A DNA stretch of 64,000 nt, from positions 253,511 through 317,510 of the forward strand of contig JXTB01000263.1 of NCBI GenBank assembly GCA_002914805.1. Direction: 5' to 3'. The stretch comes from Parasponia andersonii. Lineage: Eukaryota > Streptophyta > Magnoliopsida > Rosales > Cannabaceae. Of this stretch, positions 23,997 to 36,002 are shown in pieces (positions within the stretch are counted from its first letter, which is position 1; each line of letters begins with the position of its first letter). The notes below the pieces were generated by a model. The model did not search any database. It saw only the letters and a program-made list of their open reading frames with translations, and was not told the origin of the DNA. The translations under genes were made by a program, and so were the position numbers.

Positions 23997-26335
23997 ATTC
24001 GGCCAAGGCTGAGAAAAGTTAAGGAGAAAAAGTTTCTTGCAATCTCATGTTCTCATCACATGACTTGGTGTTCCAAAAGATCAAAAAGGTGGTCTTGATC
24101 GTTCTCTAATGAATGATTTAACTTGGTACCCACTCACCTCATCGACTAAAAGTAGGAGCATAGATAAGAAAATTTAAGATTAGAGATTTGATCACTATCA
24201 ACAAAGAGATCAAAGAGAAATACGCTGTAAGAGGTAAATCCTAATCTCATTTCTAAGGTTTATGCATCTAGACCTTATTTATGTTATATATGATCCTGTG
24301 TTTAATACATACATGTTCTATGATTATGAAAATTATTTTCATAAAAAATTTTAAAACCTAAATCTACTAATTTTTCCGCTGCATTCATGATGTAATCATA
24401 TGTTTTCCATAGTTTTCATGCATGCACGAGTTACCTAAGTATTAGGTTAATTCTAAGAATAACTTTTCTTCGATCAACTATATTTCGAATAAGATGATAC
24501 TTTCTCTCAATATACTTTATTCTTTTGTGGTTTCTAGGTTCCTTTAAGTTGGCAACTGCTCCATTATTGTCACAATATAGAGTCAGTGATTGATTAGCAA
24601 TAGGAACCACATGTAAATCTATTAAGAATTTTCAGAGCCAAACAACTTCATTTATAGTCTCACAAATAGTTACATATTCAGCTTCTATAGTAGAGTCAAA
24701 AATATAAGTTTACTTCACACTCTTTCAAATAATAGCTTCTCTGTCAAGAGTAAAAACAGAACCAGAAGTTGACTTTTTAAAGTTAGGATCTGATTGGAAA
24801 TCAGAATCTATGTACCTAACAGAAGTATGGTCTTCTCTAGAATATATAAATATGTAGTCTCTAGTTCTTTGAAGATACTTTAAAATATGCTTGACTGCCA
24901 CCTAATGTTCTAGTCCTTGATTTGGTTGAAATCTACTAATAACTCCTATTGCCAAGCATATATTAAATCTATTGCATAATATGGTATATATGAGACTTCT
25001 TACTGTCGAAGCATTTCATATCCTCTTCATGTCTTCTATCTCTTTTATATTCTTAGAAAATTACTCTTTCGACAGTTTAACTTTATGTCAAAAAGGTAAC
25101 AACCCTATTTTGGAGTTTTTTACATTAAATCTAGCTAAGATTTTATCTATATAATAAGCTTATGATAAAGCTATAGACTTGTTCTTTCTATCACGAATGA
25201 TTTAGATTCCTAGTATATAACTTACTTCACTAAAGTTCTTCGTATTAAATTACTTTGCAAGCTATACTTTAATAGTTATCATTGCTCCTACATCATTTCC
25301 AATGAATAAAATGTCATTTATATAAAGTACTAGAAATATTGATTTGCCATTTTCTATCTTTTTATAGATACAAAGCTCATCTATAACTTAATCATAATCA
25401 CAAGATTTAATAATTTCATCAAATCTTATATTCCACGATTTAGATGTTTGCTTTAGTCCATAAATGGACATTTGCAAGAGACAACCTTTTTTCTTACGGC
25501 CTTTTTTTTTCACAAACTATCTAGTTGCACCATATAGATACTTTCGTCAAGATTTTCATTCAAAATTACAGTCTTGATATCTATTTGGCAATTCTCATAA
25601 TCAAGGGTCGCGACTATGGATAAAATAATACGAATAGACTTTATCATAGCAATAAGAGAGTTTCCTCGTAATTGATGCCTTTTTCTGGGTATAATCCTTT
25701 GCTACAAACCTTACTTTGAAGGTTTTAACCTTTTCACCTATTCCTATTTGTCTCTTGTAGAATTATTTGCACCTTATGGGTTTTAATCCTTTAGGTAGAC
25801 CCATAATTTTCCAGATATGATTAGAGTACACAGATTCTATCTCAGATTTCATGGCTTTTTGCTATGAATTGGCATCAATATCCTTTATAGCTTCGTCGTA
25901 GGACGAGGGATCCGCTTCTAAACTTTCATGGATAGTCTGAAAGAATTCACCTTGCCATCTTTTAGGTTGTCTAATAATTTTTCCACTATGATAAGACTAT
26001 GGAGGACTCTGGGATATTTCAATAGCCAATAGTTGTATTATGAGTTGAATATTTTGTTTTGCAGGAAGTGATCCATCAGTAGGTGGTACTTGCTATAGAA
26101 CTGGTGGATTCACAACATGAGTCCCGTATAGAATTTGTTGCTGTATAACTACCTTTTGTATTAGAGTATTCGTAGTTCTCCAAAATGACATCATCGCATC
26201 AATCACATGTGTTTTAATATTTAGAACATCTGTAGTTGAAATCTCCCTAGTAATTTCTTCGATAATTACTTCGTTTTTAGGCTTGTAATTCTTCATATAG
26301 TCCTTTTCTAAGACGGTTGCATTCATGCTAACTAA
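22520..26335 (-). mobile_element. Degraded Ty1/copia pol region
   Basis: Minus-strand translation shows the C-terminal end of copia RNase H (KIASEDNLANPLTK near 22.59-22.63 kb). Further along are reverse transcriptase sequence with the copia-type IxDIL/FIGND catalytic region (about 25.3 kb) and upstream pol sequence to about 26.3 kb. It is badly degraded, with many breaks, and old. It is split by an LTR-like insertion (22646-24457). Confidence 0.8.
22646..24457 (+). mobile_element. LTR-like insertion (about 1.8 kb) inside the copia relic
   Basis: The copia sequence is interrupted at a 6-bp direct repeat, aataac, present at 22640-22645 and 24458-24463. The insert begins TGTTGAGATA and has LTR character: a TATATATA tract near 23903, a GA-run, and a leader-like right part. 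Its right third is homologous, in inverted orientation, to the sequence at 63.5-64.0 kb. It is therefore a solo LTR or LTR-only derivative of a dispersed family. The right terminus does not end in a clean CA. Confidence 0.65.
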
Positions 26336-26339
26336 TTAG

Positions 26340-26600
26340 TTTATGATTTTTTGTTACAACATTCAATTTGGTTACTAGTTTCTGGTTACCTCTTTAGTTA
26401 CCAATTACCACCTACATACTAGTCTATGATTTCTTGTACGACTACTAATTTGAGAAATGATTTATGATTACTACTACTAGTTTGGTTACTAGAATCTGGT
26501 TTTGATCACCACTATCAACTTTGTTATCGGTTTCTTTAGTTTTTAGTTTCTCTGGTTACTAATTACCAATTATAATAATTTAATTTGGTTATTTTTTCAA
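26340..26600. repeat. Second patch of GGTTACTAGT-type repeat
   Basis: It carries the same short motifs (GGTTACTAGT, TTACCAATTA, CTGGTTAC) as the tandem units at 19.07-20.83 kb, in a shorter and more irregular array beside the copia relic. Confidence 0.6.
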
Positions 26601-29600
26601 TAAGAAAATATTTAACTAGAACAATTATTCAAAATAAGTCATTATTGAATAACATGATAGATATCTATTAGGGTAGACATATATTAGTGCAATAAAGTCC
26701 TATAATTTCATGAATCATCTGAAAAAAAAAAAGAAAAACTGAGAACATTCACAAAGAAAAACTGAGAACATTCACAAAGTTAGAAGAATGATTGTTAAAT
26801 ATACCATCATCATCTAAAAAAGGGGAAAACTATTTCTAGAAACTAATTTCCAGAACACTAGAAAATAAAAACATTATTTGAATTAAAATTAATTAATCCT
26901 TTTAGTTAGCATAATTTTTTTAATTAATTAGAACAACCCCTATAAGAGATCTATGGTGAAAAAATTTCATACCTCATAAATTAAATACTAAAATTAAATA
27001 CTAAAATTCATGATAAAGAAGGAAAGTTTCAGCTCCCCAATTGATGCAAGATCAATTTGTTGAGTTTCTAAGTTGATTCCACAAATGACAAAATCATGAA
27101 ATTATTATTATCATAAGATACCAACTCAAAAAAGAAAAAACAAATATATGTTTTATCAAAATAGTTGCAGACCTAGAAATCCAAAAAACAATATAAAAAG
27201 TAAAAATTAAAATTGAAACACCCCCAGTCGATTAACGAAATGCTCCTATACACGAAATTAGCAACTACATTACAAAATTTATATAGTTTTGGAGAGGATA
27301 TTGACCTCGGATTTGACCTAGGAGATGATTAAACACTCGATAATGGTGGAGCTGAAGAACAACGAGGTGAATCTCAAAGAAGAAGAAGACGATGATGACA
27401 GCGGATCTACGGGTCCTCCGTATAAGCCCACTTTCCTTGTCAAGCCATTGATTCAATTTAGCATGAGTCTGCATCTCTGAGGAACTAGAGATCTGAACAA
27501 GAGAGAAAGAAAGGGAATAAAAGAAATAAAAAAAATGGAAACAACAATTGATTGGGAGGACCTTATATCTCCAATTCTTTTTATAAAGTATAATATATTC
27601 CCTAATTTGCTCGTATAATAACTTTAAAATAATTAAAGTTACCAATTTTTGTTATGTTCTAATCTTGAGCAGAATTTCAACAGTATTTCAGATTAGAAAT
27701 CTCTATAAAACAAAGACATAATAAACCATTGAGACCTATGTGCTACACAGAGTCCTTAAAACTGATCCCTCTCTCCACTAGAATACTTAAGGATTTTACA
27801 AGCATCAATTTTCTAGGATACAACAACGAAGAGTAGCAACTGAAACACTTACAACTCCACCCTACGAGCTGAAAACTAAGAAATCTTTATATAGAAGGAT
27901 TTCTAGAGCTAGAATATCAGAAGAACTAGAACTAGAAATCTAAACTGCTAAAACACTCAAAAAAAAAAAAACTAAGCTGCTATAGAGAGAGAGAGAGAGA
28001 GAATGAATAGAGAAGCTGAGAGCTTTGTTTTATGAAAAAATAAGAAGGGAGGTTCTACTTATATAGAAGGCGAAAAAATAGGTTACAAAAACTAATTTAA
28101 ATGCTCCATAATGCCAATAATTTAGTTGTTACTTAACTCTCCAATATTTGCTAGCCAATACTTAACATTTTTTAAACAATTAAAGTGGCTGTTTCTGAAC
28201 GTTTTCAAGCAATTATAATGGCATTTTTTTTGAAACTAAAAAGTCATGCTCTTTTTAGTTAAATGTTCTAGAAGCAAGCAAAATTAGGCTGAAAATAGAG
28301 AAAAAAATAAACTCGGGCTGCAGCAAAAGATTGCTATACATGGTTACATAGTTACACCCATTAGAAGTGCATCTCTATATTAAGCACAAGTTTAAGTGCT
28401 TTTCAACCAACGTGGGACAAACACTTTCAATTCCCTTGTCCTATTTTCCAATATCAACGAGCATATTTTGAGCATCAATTTCTCATTTATCTAAGCTCCA
28501 ATTTGGAGACATGATATACTAATTTAATCTACTCATAGAATAAAACAAGATTATGTCAATACCTTGTACTTACATAAAGTGGGTCCTATTTAAATTCATG
28601 CTCTAAATTAGCTAATAAAATAGAATTACAACTTAATTTTGGCTTTACTATACATATGAATTCTCAATCCCATTAAGTCCAAATTACCATTTCAAATAAA
28701 TGGTCCAAATTCTAACAATAATTAATAAAAATGCACTCCTTAATTAAGTATATTGAAGCAAAAATTATTTCCAAATAGCTTTTAAATTAATAGAAACGTA
28801 TTATATTTTTAATTTTGCATTGTTTGTTAACAACGTTTTATTAATTTAGAAATGATTTCAATTTACTTTATGTTTCAGAACACTAAATAAGAGTGAAATT
28901 TTTATCAATTAAAGTATTTTTCATATAGTTAGATGTTACAATAGGTGAAATTAAAATTTTATGTCACAATCTCAAGAAATAAAATATATATTTAAATTAT
29001 ATGGAAGGCAAAATCCTGGGAAAAAAATGAAAAAAAAAAAAAAAAAAAAAGGAACACATTAATGGTGAATGCATAAGTGGTTTCCTCTTTTTCTTGATCC
29101 CATATAAAAAATGTTGTAATATGAGTTATATTATATAACGGTGATTTCTTTCCCTATATTAAAAAGGAAAAACAAAAACAGAAACAATGATGTCTTTAGT
29201 TTATCTATTTGGTATGAAACAAAAGTGGCATGTGGTGCCTAATTTTTTTTTTCTTTTGTTAAAAATCAATTTAGTCAGAATTACATGACGATCATGACTG
29301 GACTTTGATTTTTGAAGGGATAACTTAAACTTATTATATATGTTGTAGCAGTACAAATAAGCATGCGTGCTGTTTATTTGGCCAAGTATTGGACTTGGGA
29401 CACTCGCCAATGGTAAACTAAAACAGGGAAAAAAAAACTAAACTCTTCGTAAGTATGAATGTAAAACACGCAGGGTTGAAATTAATGAATGATTAAAATA
29501 CAAGCCATATTATTTAATACATGGCAAGACAGATGACTTGACTTTAATCCTGATGCTCATTGCATAAGCACGAGACTAGTCAATAAACTTTATTATTATA

Positions 29601-31920
29601 TTCATAAATTAACACGTGTTTCACATCCATGTTGTTGTTCTTTCCTAATACCTTCCAAAGTATAGAGCCATCCTAAATTATAATTTAGATTAACTCTCCA
29701 ATTGCCATTAAAAATATCCCAAATGGGCAATACAGATATATGTCATATATAGTATTATTATAAATAATCTATCTCCAAATCATTCTCATAATCATCTTTG
29801 AGCTCATCAAGGACAATTTGCAGTGGTGGGAAACCAAGACTGGGTCCCTACAATTTTCAGAATGTATAGCAATAGTTAATTTGTCTATATATATTGACAT
29901 TACTTAGTTTCTAATAAAAACAAAATTAGTTTCTAATAAAAACAAAAAACAATAATTACATAGCTAGCTAATTATTCTTCCTCATAACTTGTTCAAGTAG
30001 GTAAATTCCTCATGTTTCTATTCCCGAAGAATAATGGCATTCAAACTTGATGTTCTATTTCGTCTTTTTCCTTAAATTTCTATTGAAATATAACTTAATT
30101 GTAATTATTTTCTTTCTAACTCTAAAATGGATTTATTAATATACATTACAAAGTTGGCCAAAATGAGAGCGTGTCAGCAATGAAGTCCATTCCAAAGTAT
30201 ATTGCATTTAGTTTGGCGGTATTTAGCATCTAATTAACAGATATATCAGAGATTCAGAGTGCTTCAACGTCTTGAATTTTTTATTTCTTTTTTTCCTCAA
30301 CAAGAAAATGTTTTTCTTATAGTAAAGGCATCTAGCTCGTCTTTTCTTTAGCCCTCCAATGTATATTTCAATGAACCAATGATCGGATATTCATGAAGGC
30401 TTGAGGCTGCCTGAACTAATAAAATTACTAAAAGAAATTCTTATTTTCAGTACTAAAGATCAAAATTGATTATTTAGAGGAACAAGATAAGGGATTGAAA
30501 ATGTGTAATTGAGTGCCGTTCAACAAAACAAATTAAATGATTACTACTACACTGTATGTTATTTTTTTTCCTACTATATATGTGATGATGACTTCGTTCC
30601 ATATGAATGCAAATATATAAAAGTACATAATATGACATTCAGATCTTACACTTTCATGTCATGCATGGTCATATTATCCTTTGACTTCACATATTTATCC
30701 AATGTATTACTGTTTCTTCGGTCGTGTGGGAACGTGTTCATGTTGACTCAACCCAATCTAGACCTTGAACAATTATTGATACTATTTTTATTGTTTTCCC
30801 AGCTTCAACAGGATGATGTAATTGTCGTCATCCTTTATATTAGCTGATTATATACACATATACATATATGCTATATGTAGACATTGTCCATGTTCTAGAG
30901 TTGCAATTTGGAAGCATTGGTCTGTGTTACAAGAGTAGTGGACGTCAAGGTTAATATTGTTTTGATAAGTTACTAATTTTACAATCTATTCATGAACTGA
31001 TATTGTATATAAATATATATAACTCAAAGAGCATATAATTAATAGATACTGAGAATGACAATTTTATATTTATGTTTTGCTTTTACTTATATTATCGGCA
31101 GCTGGTTCCGTGACTTATACGTACAGAGAAAAGAAATTTATCCTTTAATAAAAATACTATGTTAATTAACTTTTTATGATTAGGATTACAGACGATTAAG
31201 ACAATGATCAATAAAAGATCCAATAATGGTAACGTATGTGCTCTAACCGGAGCATGCATATATATATATATATATATATATATTTAATTTATTGCTATAA
31301 TTTTCTTTAATTAATGAGTATTAATCTTGTAATATATAATAATTTGTTAAAAGGTACTGACTATGGAGATTATTTATTTATTTTTTTGACGTAATATCAA
31401 GATTCTTTATTTAAGGTTAATTAAAAGGATCTGTAAATTCAAGGAATATATATATATAAGTTCCTACTTAAACTACCTCTAATATACATAATCCCCCTTT
31501 TTTTTAGCCAAAATAAAAATCATAATTAAAACCGCTATTCCTTTGTCCTTTTCAGAAGCCTTTTGTGCATATTTATGGACTACAGAAAACTACATTCCCT
31601 GGTGCAAGGAAGCGGCCAGACTTGACTTGTCACGCTATGCTTCATATTTAATTAATTTTAAATTTCCAACTATTTCAACATGCTTTTTTTTTTCTATATA
31701 TTATTTAATATTTACTTTTTTCCGGGGTCTATACAGTGGGAAATATCGGGGAAGTTCTTGAACCAGTACTGAATTGCGTTTGACCAAATTTGATGTCCCA
31801 GCAGAGTCTTCTTCCTGTGATATATATATATGTGATAAATGTGTGCGTGTGTATGCTTTACTTGGTCTTCTAAACTACAAAAAAAAAAAAAAAATCCTTA
31901 TTTTATTGAATGTAGGCTTA
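26601..31920. other. Long AT-rich intergenic region, partly copia-derived
   Basis: A 23-bp tandem duplication lies at about 26727-26780. The 27.65-28.76 kb stretch (GA-run, LTR-like leader, CATTAAGTCCAAATT) may be the other terminus of the copia relic. A long A-run lies at about 29030-29050 and an (AT)n tract near 31257-31285. Open frames at 27265-27645, 29201-29410 and 30509-30847 show no domains. No RNA gene was recognised. Confidence 0.45.
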
Positions 31921-31923
31921 TAC

Positions 31924-31934
31924 TATATAAATAT
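31924..31934 (+). promoter_or_regulatory. TATA box of the MYB gene
   Basis: TATATAAATAT lies 77 bp upstream of the ATG. A start site about 30 bp downstream would leave a 5' UTR of about 50 nt. Confidence 0.6.
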
Positions 31935-32010
31935 GTACTAGAATTGTATATGTGTGTATCGAGTATAGTCTGGAAATATATGAAATAGTAGGATATAGCT
32001 AGCTAGAGAC

Positions 32011-33629
32011 ATGGGGAAGACTTGGCGGTGTCAGAAGACACATCTAAACAAAGGTGTATGGAGTCCTGAAGAAGATCAGAAGTTGGTAGCTTATATTAAA
32101 AGATACGGCATTTGGAATTGGAGTGAGATGTCTAAAGCCGCTGGTACGAACATAAATTAATAATAATGAAAATCAAGTTTCTTTTCTACTATATATTTAT
32201 GGAAATATAAACTAGTATTTGTGTACGAATTAACGTTACGCGATTTGTTGTTTATTATCTTTGATAATGTATACATATATATATATGTATATATATATAT
32301 ATGGCTTAACACTGTCAATGATTTTAACATTTCTCTACTACTATATATATCTTCTACATAGGTTTGGCGAGGTCGGGAAAAAGTTGCAGACTCCGGTGGA
32401 TGAACTACTTAAGGCCTGACATTAAGCATGGAAACTTCAGCAAGGAAGAAAGGGAAACCATAATCGCATTGCATGAGACGCTAGGAAACCGGTACATATA
32501 TATCTTATGTGTACTTAATTAGGAGAATAGAGCTACTCATGCATTGTTATTTTCCAATGCACAGTTTGAGTAGAATGATCATATATTTTAATTAACCATA
32601 CATGTGCTTGTTATTATGACAATCAGAAATATTTATTTGATTTGATAAGCCAACGTTTATATTTTTAGAACTGGAGTAGTACTTATCAATTTCATGTAGC
32701 ATTGCAATTAATACAAATAACGGTTTATCTTTAGCTCTCTTTCGTTTCTTTTTTTGGTTGGGAAATATATCTGGCTGGCTGCATGTGTATACTTTGACTT
32801 CATCTGAAACTGTTCTTATACAAGTAGCAAAGCAATAATTTTGAATACAGGCGCTAGTTCTTTAACAAAGTTTGGGGCTAGCTAGCTAGCTACTTAATTA
32901 TATGCGACATGAAATATTGTTGTAAATAACAATGGACTAATTTTCATGTATTTGAGTTATTTTAGATGGTCTGCAATAGCAGCAAAACTTCCGGGAAGAA
33001 CAGATAACGAAGTCAAAAATTACTGGCACACCAACTTGAAAAAAGTCCCGAAGCAGCTGCGGCGGGCCAATTCCAGTGCTACTTGTACTACTAGTGCTAG
33101 TAATAGTACTTTTTCAGCAACCGAATTAGAAGCAGCAAAACCGCCAAATTCAAATGATGATGAATTAGCCTCTCCAGACATTGACAATAATCTTTCTGAA
33201 TCGATCACCGAAATTTCATTTCCTCATGAGCCTTCAGAATCATCTAAATTGGAAGGCTCAAGCAATATCCACCTTGTACCACTACACGATGAACTTGTTT
33301 CTACACAGGATTTCTCCTTATTGGCGCCTGTGAATTGCGAAACTGGTGAAACCCAGAATGTTAATCAGACCATTCTTAATAATGCATCTGAAACATTTGA
33401 AGACATTATTCAGACTCAACCGGTTGAAAATGGAGGCTTGTGCACGCCCGAGGATGCTCAAGCGATGTTTATAGATCATCCTAATTATGGTCAACTTATA
33501 GGACCGAGCAGTAGTACTACTTCTGAGGCCATGTACTCGCAGCAAGAGCCCATATGGCCATATGATCATTTTTACGAATTAGAATATCTCTGCAATGATT
33601 GGTTAAATCATATGGATACAATATTCTGA
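32011..33629 (+). CDS. R2R3-MYB transcription factor, three exons
   Basis: Exons are 32011-32143 (133 bp), 32362-32491 (130 bp) and 32966-33629. Introns are GT-AG in the positions conserved across plant R2R3-MYB genes. The product is 308 residues. R2 carries the three regular tryptophans W17, W37 and W57. R3 has F70 in place of the first tryptophan, then W89 and W108, ending WHTNLKK. The DNA-recognition helices ([15 protein letters not shown] and [15 protein letters not shown]) are canonical. The bHLH-interaction signature of R3 is not present. The N-terminus ([20 protein letters not shown]) departs from the common MGRxPCC form. The C-terminal 190 residues are Ser/Asn/Glu-rich and acidic, as in an activation region, ending near WLNHMDTIF. 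It resembles subgroup-2 (MYB13/14/15-like) and neighbouring stress-related clades, but I cannot fix the subgroup. The gene looks intact. Confidence 0.93.
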
Positions 33630-34043
33630 AAGTAGATGGAGTCTAGTGGTATTATGTCTATATATTTACAGACACTGGTGGCAGGTGGGCGGTGTGGCGG
33701 CTTACAAGTACATAAGCTTGTAGAAACCTTGCTAGATCGCTTTAGTAAATCTTTGGGATTACTACATATACCAATTCCCTTGTAATATATGTTGAAACTT
33801 AATGCTAATATATCGAACAAAGAAACAAATTACAGAGTATTGTATATGATGCTTTCCTAATGTAGACAACAGTGTAACGTGGGGTTAATTTATGTTGTTT
33901 GTTACATTTGTAAAGGAGCCTGTAGGCTCAAAGAAAAAGGAAAATATGTTGTTGCCTGTATAAGGGAAAAAGGAAAATATGTTGTTGCCTGTATAAAGGA
34001 GCCTACGGCTCAAAGACCAAAAAGAAATAAAAAATTTACAAGA
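33630..34043. other. 3' UTR of the MYB gene and short duplicated spacer
   Basis: Non-coding. A 33-bp unit (AAAAAGGAAAATATGTTGTT core) is repeated head to tail at about 33933-33998. It is flanked by GGAGCCTGTAGGCTCAAAG and a near copy, GGAGCCTACGGCTCAAAG. Confidence 0.55.
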
Positions 34044-34048
34044 CCATG

Positions 34049-35357
34049 TGTGAGGCCCGTTCCTAGATCATGTACCACGTGGACGATTATGTGGCAGAAC
34101 AAGTCACGAGGAGTGCACGTCATCCAACACGTATCCAGAATGACTATTTAAAAGCCATGCGAGTTACACGAGATATCGTATGGGCCAGTGGACTGTCAGG
34201 GGTCAGGGCCAAATCTATTTCAGACCCTGGACCGGTTCGGCTCAGCTCATTTCCTACCACAATAGCTGGGGGTCAGGAGGCTCGAGGGTCTTCTGCCAGA
34301 AGACCCCTGAACGGTAGCGCGCTATTCCAGACCCAAACAATAAATTTAATGCGATCCTGAGTAGGTGCGCGTATTGGGCAAACCATCCTGACAGAACGGC
34401 GGTTTGTCAAAGTCTCGCTCCTGACAGGCTCGAGCCATAGGGGACGGCGGAAACTAGGCCACGACGATACAGAGAGAATCACGGTAATCACGGCCCGTGA
34501 TCTCTGGAGTAAGTCCTGATGAAAAAAGGTACTTGGTCCTGGGATTGAGAACCATGAGGTTCACAGTTCCAGGATTATATATATGAGCCATCGTCCCCAA
34601 AAAGGGAAGGGATATGTACGCATACAAAAAGAAATACTTAAAAGTTTATGAGCAAGAGAAAAAGATATACTCATACAGAGAAAAATTAAATCTTTGCTAC
34701 TCTNNNNNNNNNNNNNNNNNNNNNNNNNNNNNNNNNNNNNNNNNNNNNNNNNNNNNNNNNNNNNNNNNNNNNNNNNNNNNNNNNNNNNNNNNNNNNNNNN
34801 NNNNNNNNNNNNNNNNNNNNNNNNNNNNNNNNNNNNNNNNNNNNNNNNNNNNNNNNNNNNNNNNNNNNNNNNNNNNNNNNNNNNNNNNNNNNNNNNNNNN
34901 NNNNNNNNNNNNNNNNNNNNNNNNNNNNNNNNNNNNNNNNNNNNNNNNNNNNNNNNNNNNNNNNNNNNNNNNNNNNNNNNNNNNNNNNNNNNNNNNNNNN
35001 NNNNNNNNNNNNNNNNNNNNNNNNNNNNNNNNNNNNNNNNNNNNNNNNNNNNNNNNNNNNNNNNNNNNNNNNNNNNNNNNGAGGGGATATGTACGCATAC
35101 AAAAAGAAATACTTAAAAGTTTATGAGCAAGAGAAAAAGATATACTCATACAGAGAAAAATTAAATCTTTGCTACCCTGAATCAAAGATAAACAACTGAT
35201 TTAAGCATTGGAGAGTCTTTGCAGGTGGTCTCCCCCGCCTCTCTGACCCTGCCTGAAGTCAAAAGCACTTTGGGATAACAAGGATATATGGACAGTTGGA
35301 AGATACACCATCAGTAATTCAGATATACGTGAACAACTGGTGAAAATTGCTCCAACA
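34049..35357 (+). mobile_element. Ty3/gypsy-type LTR (solo LTR, or an element collapsed at a gap)
   Basis: The unit starts TGTGAGGCCCG and ends GCTCCAACA. It is flanked by an exact 5-bp duplication ccatg (34044-34048 and 35358-35362). It contains a TATA box (TTATATATAT near 34574) and a leader with GCAGGTGGTCTCCCC, as in Tat-like LTRs. A run of 377 N lies inside, with the same 95-bp sequence on each side. No coding domain is visible. Confidence 0.75.
34704..35080. other. Assembly gap flanked by a 95-bp direct repeat
   Basis: 377 N. The sequence just before it (about 34608-34703) recurs just after it (about 35083-35178) with essentially one difference. Either two contig ends overlap and were not merged, or the repeat is the R region of two LTRs and the internal part is missing. 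Confidence 0.85.
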
Positions 35358-35362
35358 CCATG

Positions 35363-35436
35363 CTTTTATTGAGAATAGAACTCAAGACACCCCACCTACC
35401 CCAAACAGATGCTTTAACCAACTGAGCTATGAAAGC
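35363..35436 (-). pseudogene. tRNA-Thr-like sequence, probable tRNA pseudogene
   Basis: On the minus strand the sequence has a 7-bp acceptor stem (GCTTTCA with mostly matching ATAAAAGC), a D-arm TAGCTCAGTTGGTTAAAGCA (A box), and a T-arm TTGAGTTCTATTCTCAA (B box with one change from GGTTCGANNC). The size is about 74 nt. The acceptor and T arms match what I remember of plant tRNA-Thr(AGU). The anticodon arm is altered: the 7-base loop would read TTTGGGG, giving TGG rather than AGT. Hence it is more likely a decayed copy than a working gene. Its 3' end touches the target duplication of the adjoining LTR. Confidence 0.6.
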
Positions 35437-35439
35437 TCG

Positions 35440-35884
35440 ATGTAATAAAATGCTGAGAGATTTATCAAAACAATAACTTTAATTTGGAACACGCAAGAAT
35501 TTCCAACTAGAGGCCAACTCATTCGTATAAGTTTTCCCAAATATATACGTACTAGTATATGAAGAACATGCCTGAGGCACGTTCTACCCGTATTTAATTT
35601 TATATTTTTAATAATTTATTCTAATTTAGGATAAATTTTCAAAAATATAGCTACATTACTTGCACTGTTTGTTTTATTAGTTTATAAAGGGAAAAAAAAA
35701 AAACAGTTTATTGTGCTATTATATTTAAAAAGCACAAAAATTCCCCTAAAAAATAAAAACACGAAAATTAGTATCACGATAATATAAAGCCACAAGATAA
35801 CCTTGTTAAATTAATGCACACAAAATTTTTTATCTTGATATTCGATAGCTTGTTCTTACATACAAAGATACATAATAGAAAAGG
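35440..35884. other. AT-rich intergenic DNA
   Basis: No gene or clear repeat seen between the tRNA-like sequence and the DNA-element terminus. Confidence 0.5.
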
Positions 35885-36002
35885 GATTGGACTATATTTG
35901 CACCCCTCTTTGATATAAAAGCACCCGTGTTATTGATAAAATGACAAAATTGGGCATTTTTATTTCCAAGAAAAAGTATCTATCTGTGCATTCCATTAAT
36001 TC

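Noticed and set aside
27265-27645. 126-codon minus-strand open frame
   Set aside because: No known domain; it lies in probable retroelement-derived sequence.
30509-30847. 112-codon open frame in intergenic DNA
   Set aside because: Composition is AT-driven (Tyr/Phe/Leu/Ile-rich) with no family resemblance.
31257-31285. (AT)n tract as a possible regulatory element
   Set aside because: AT microsatellites are everywhere in this window; there is no specific signal.
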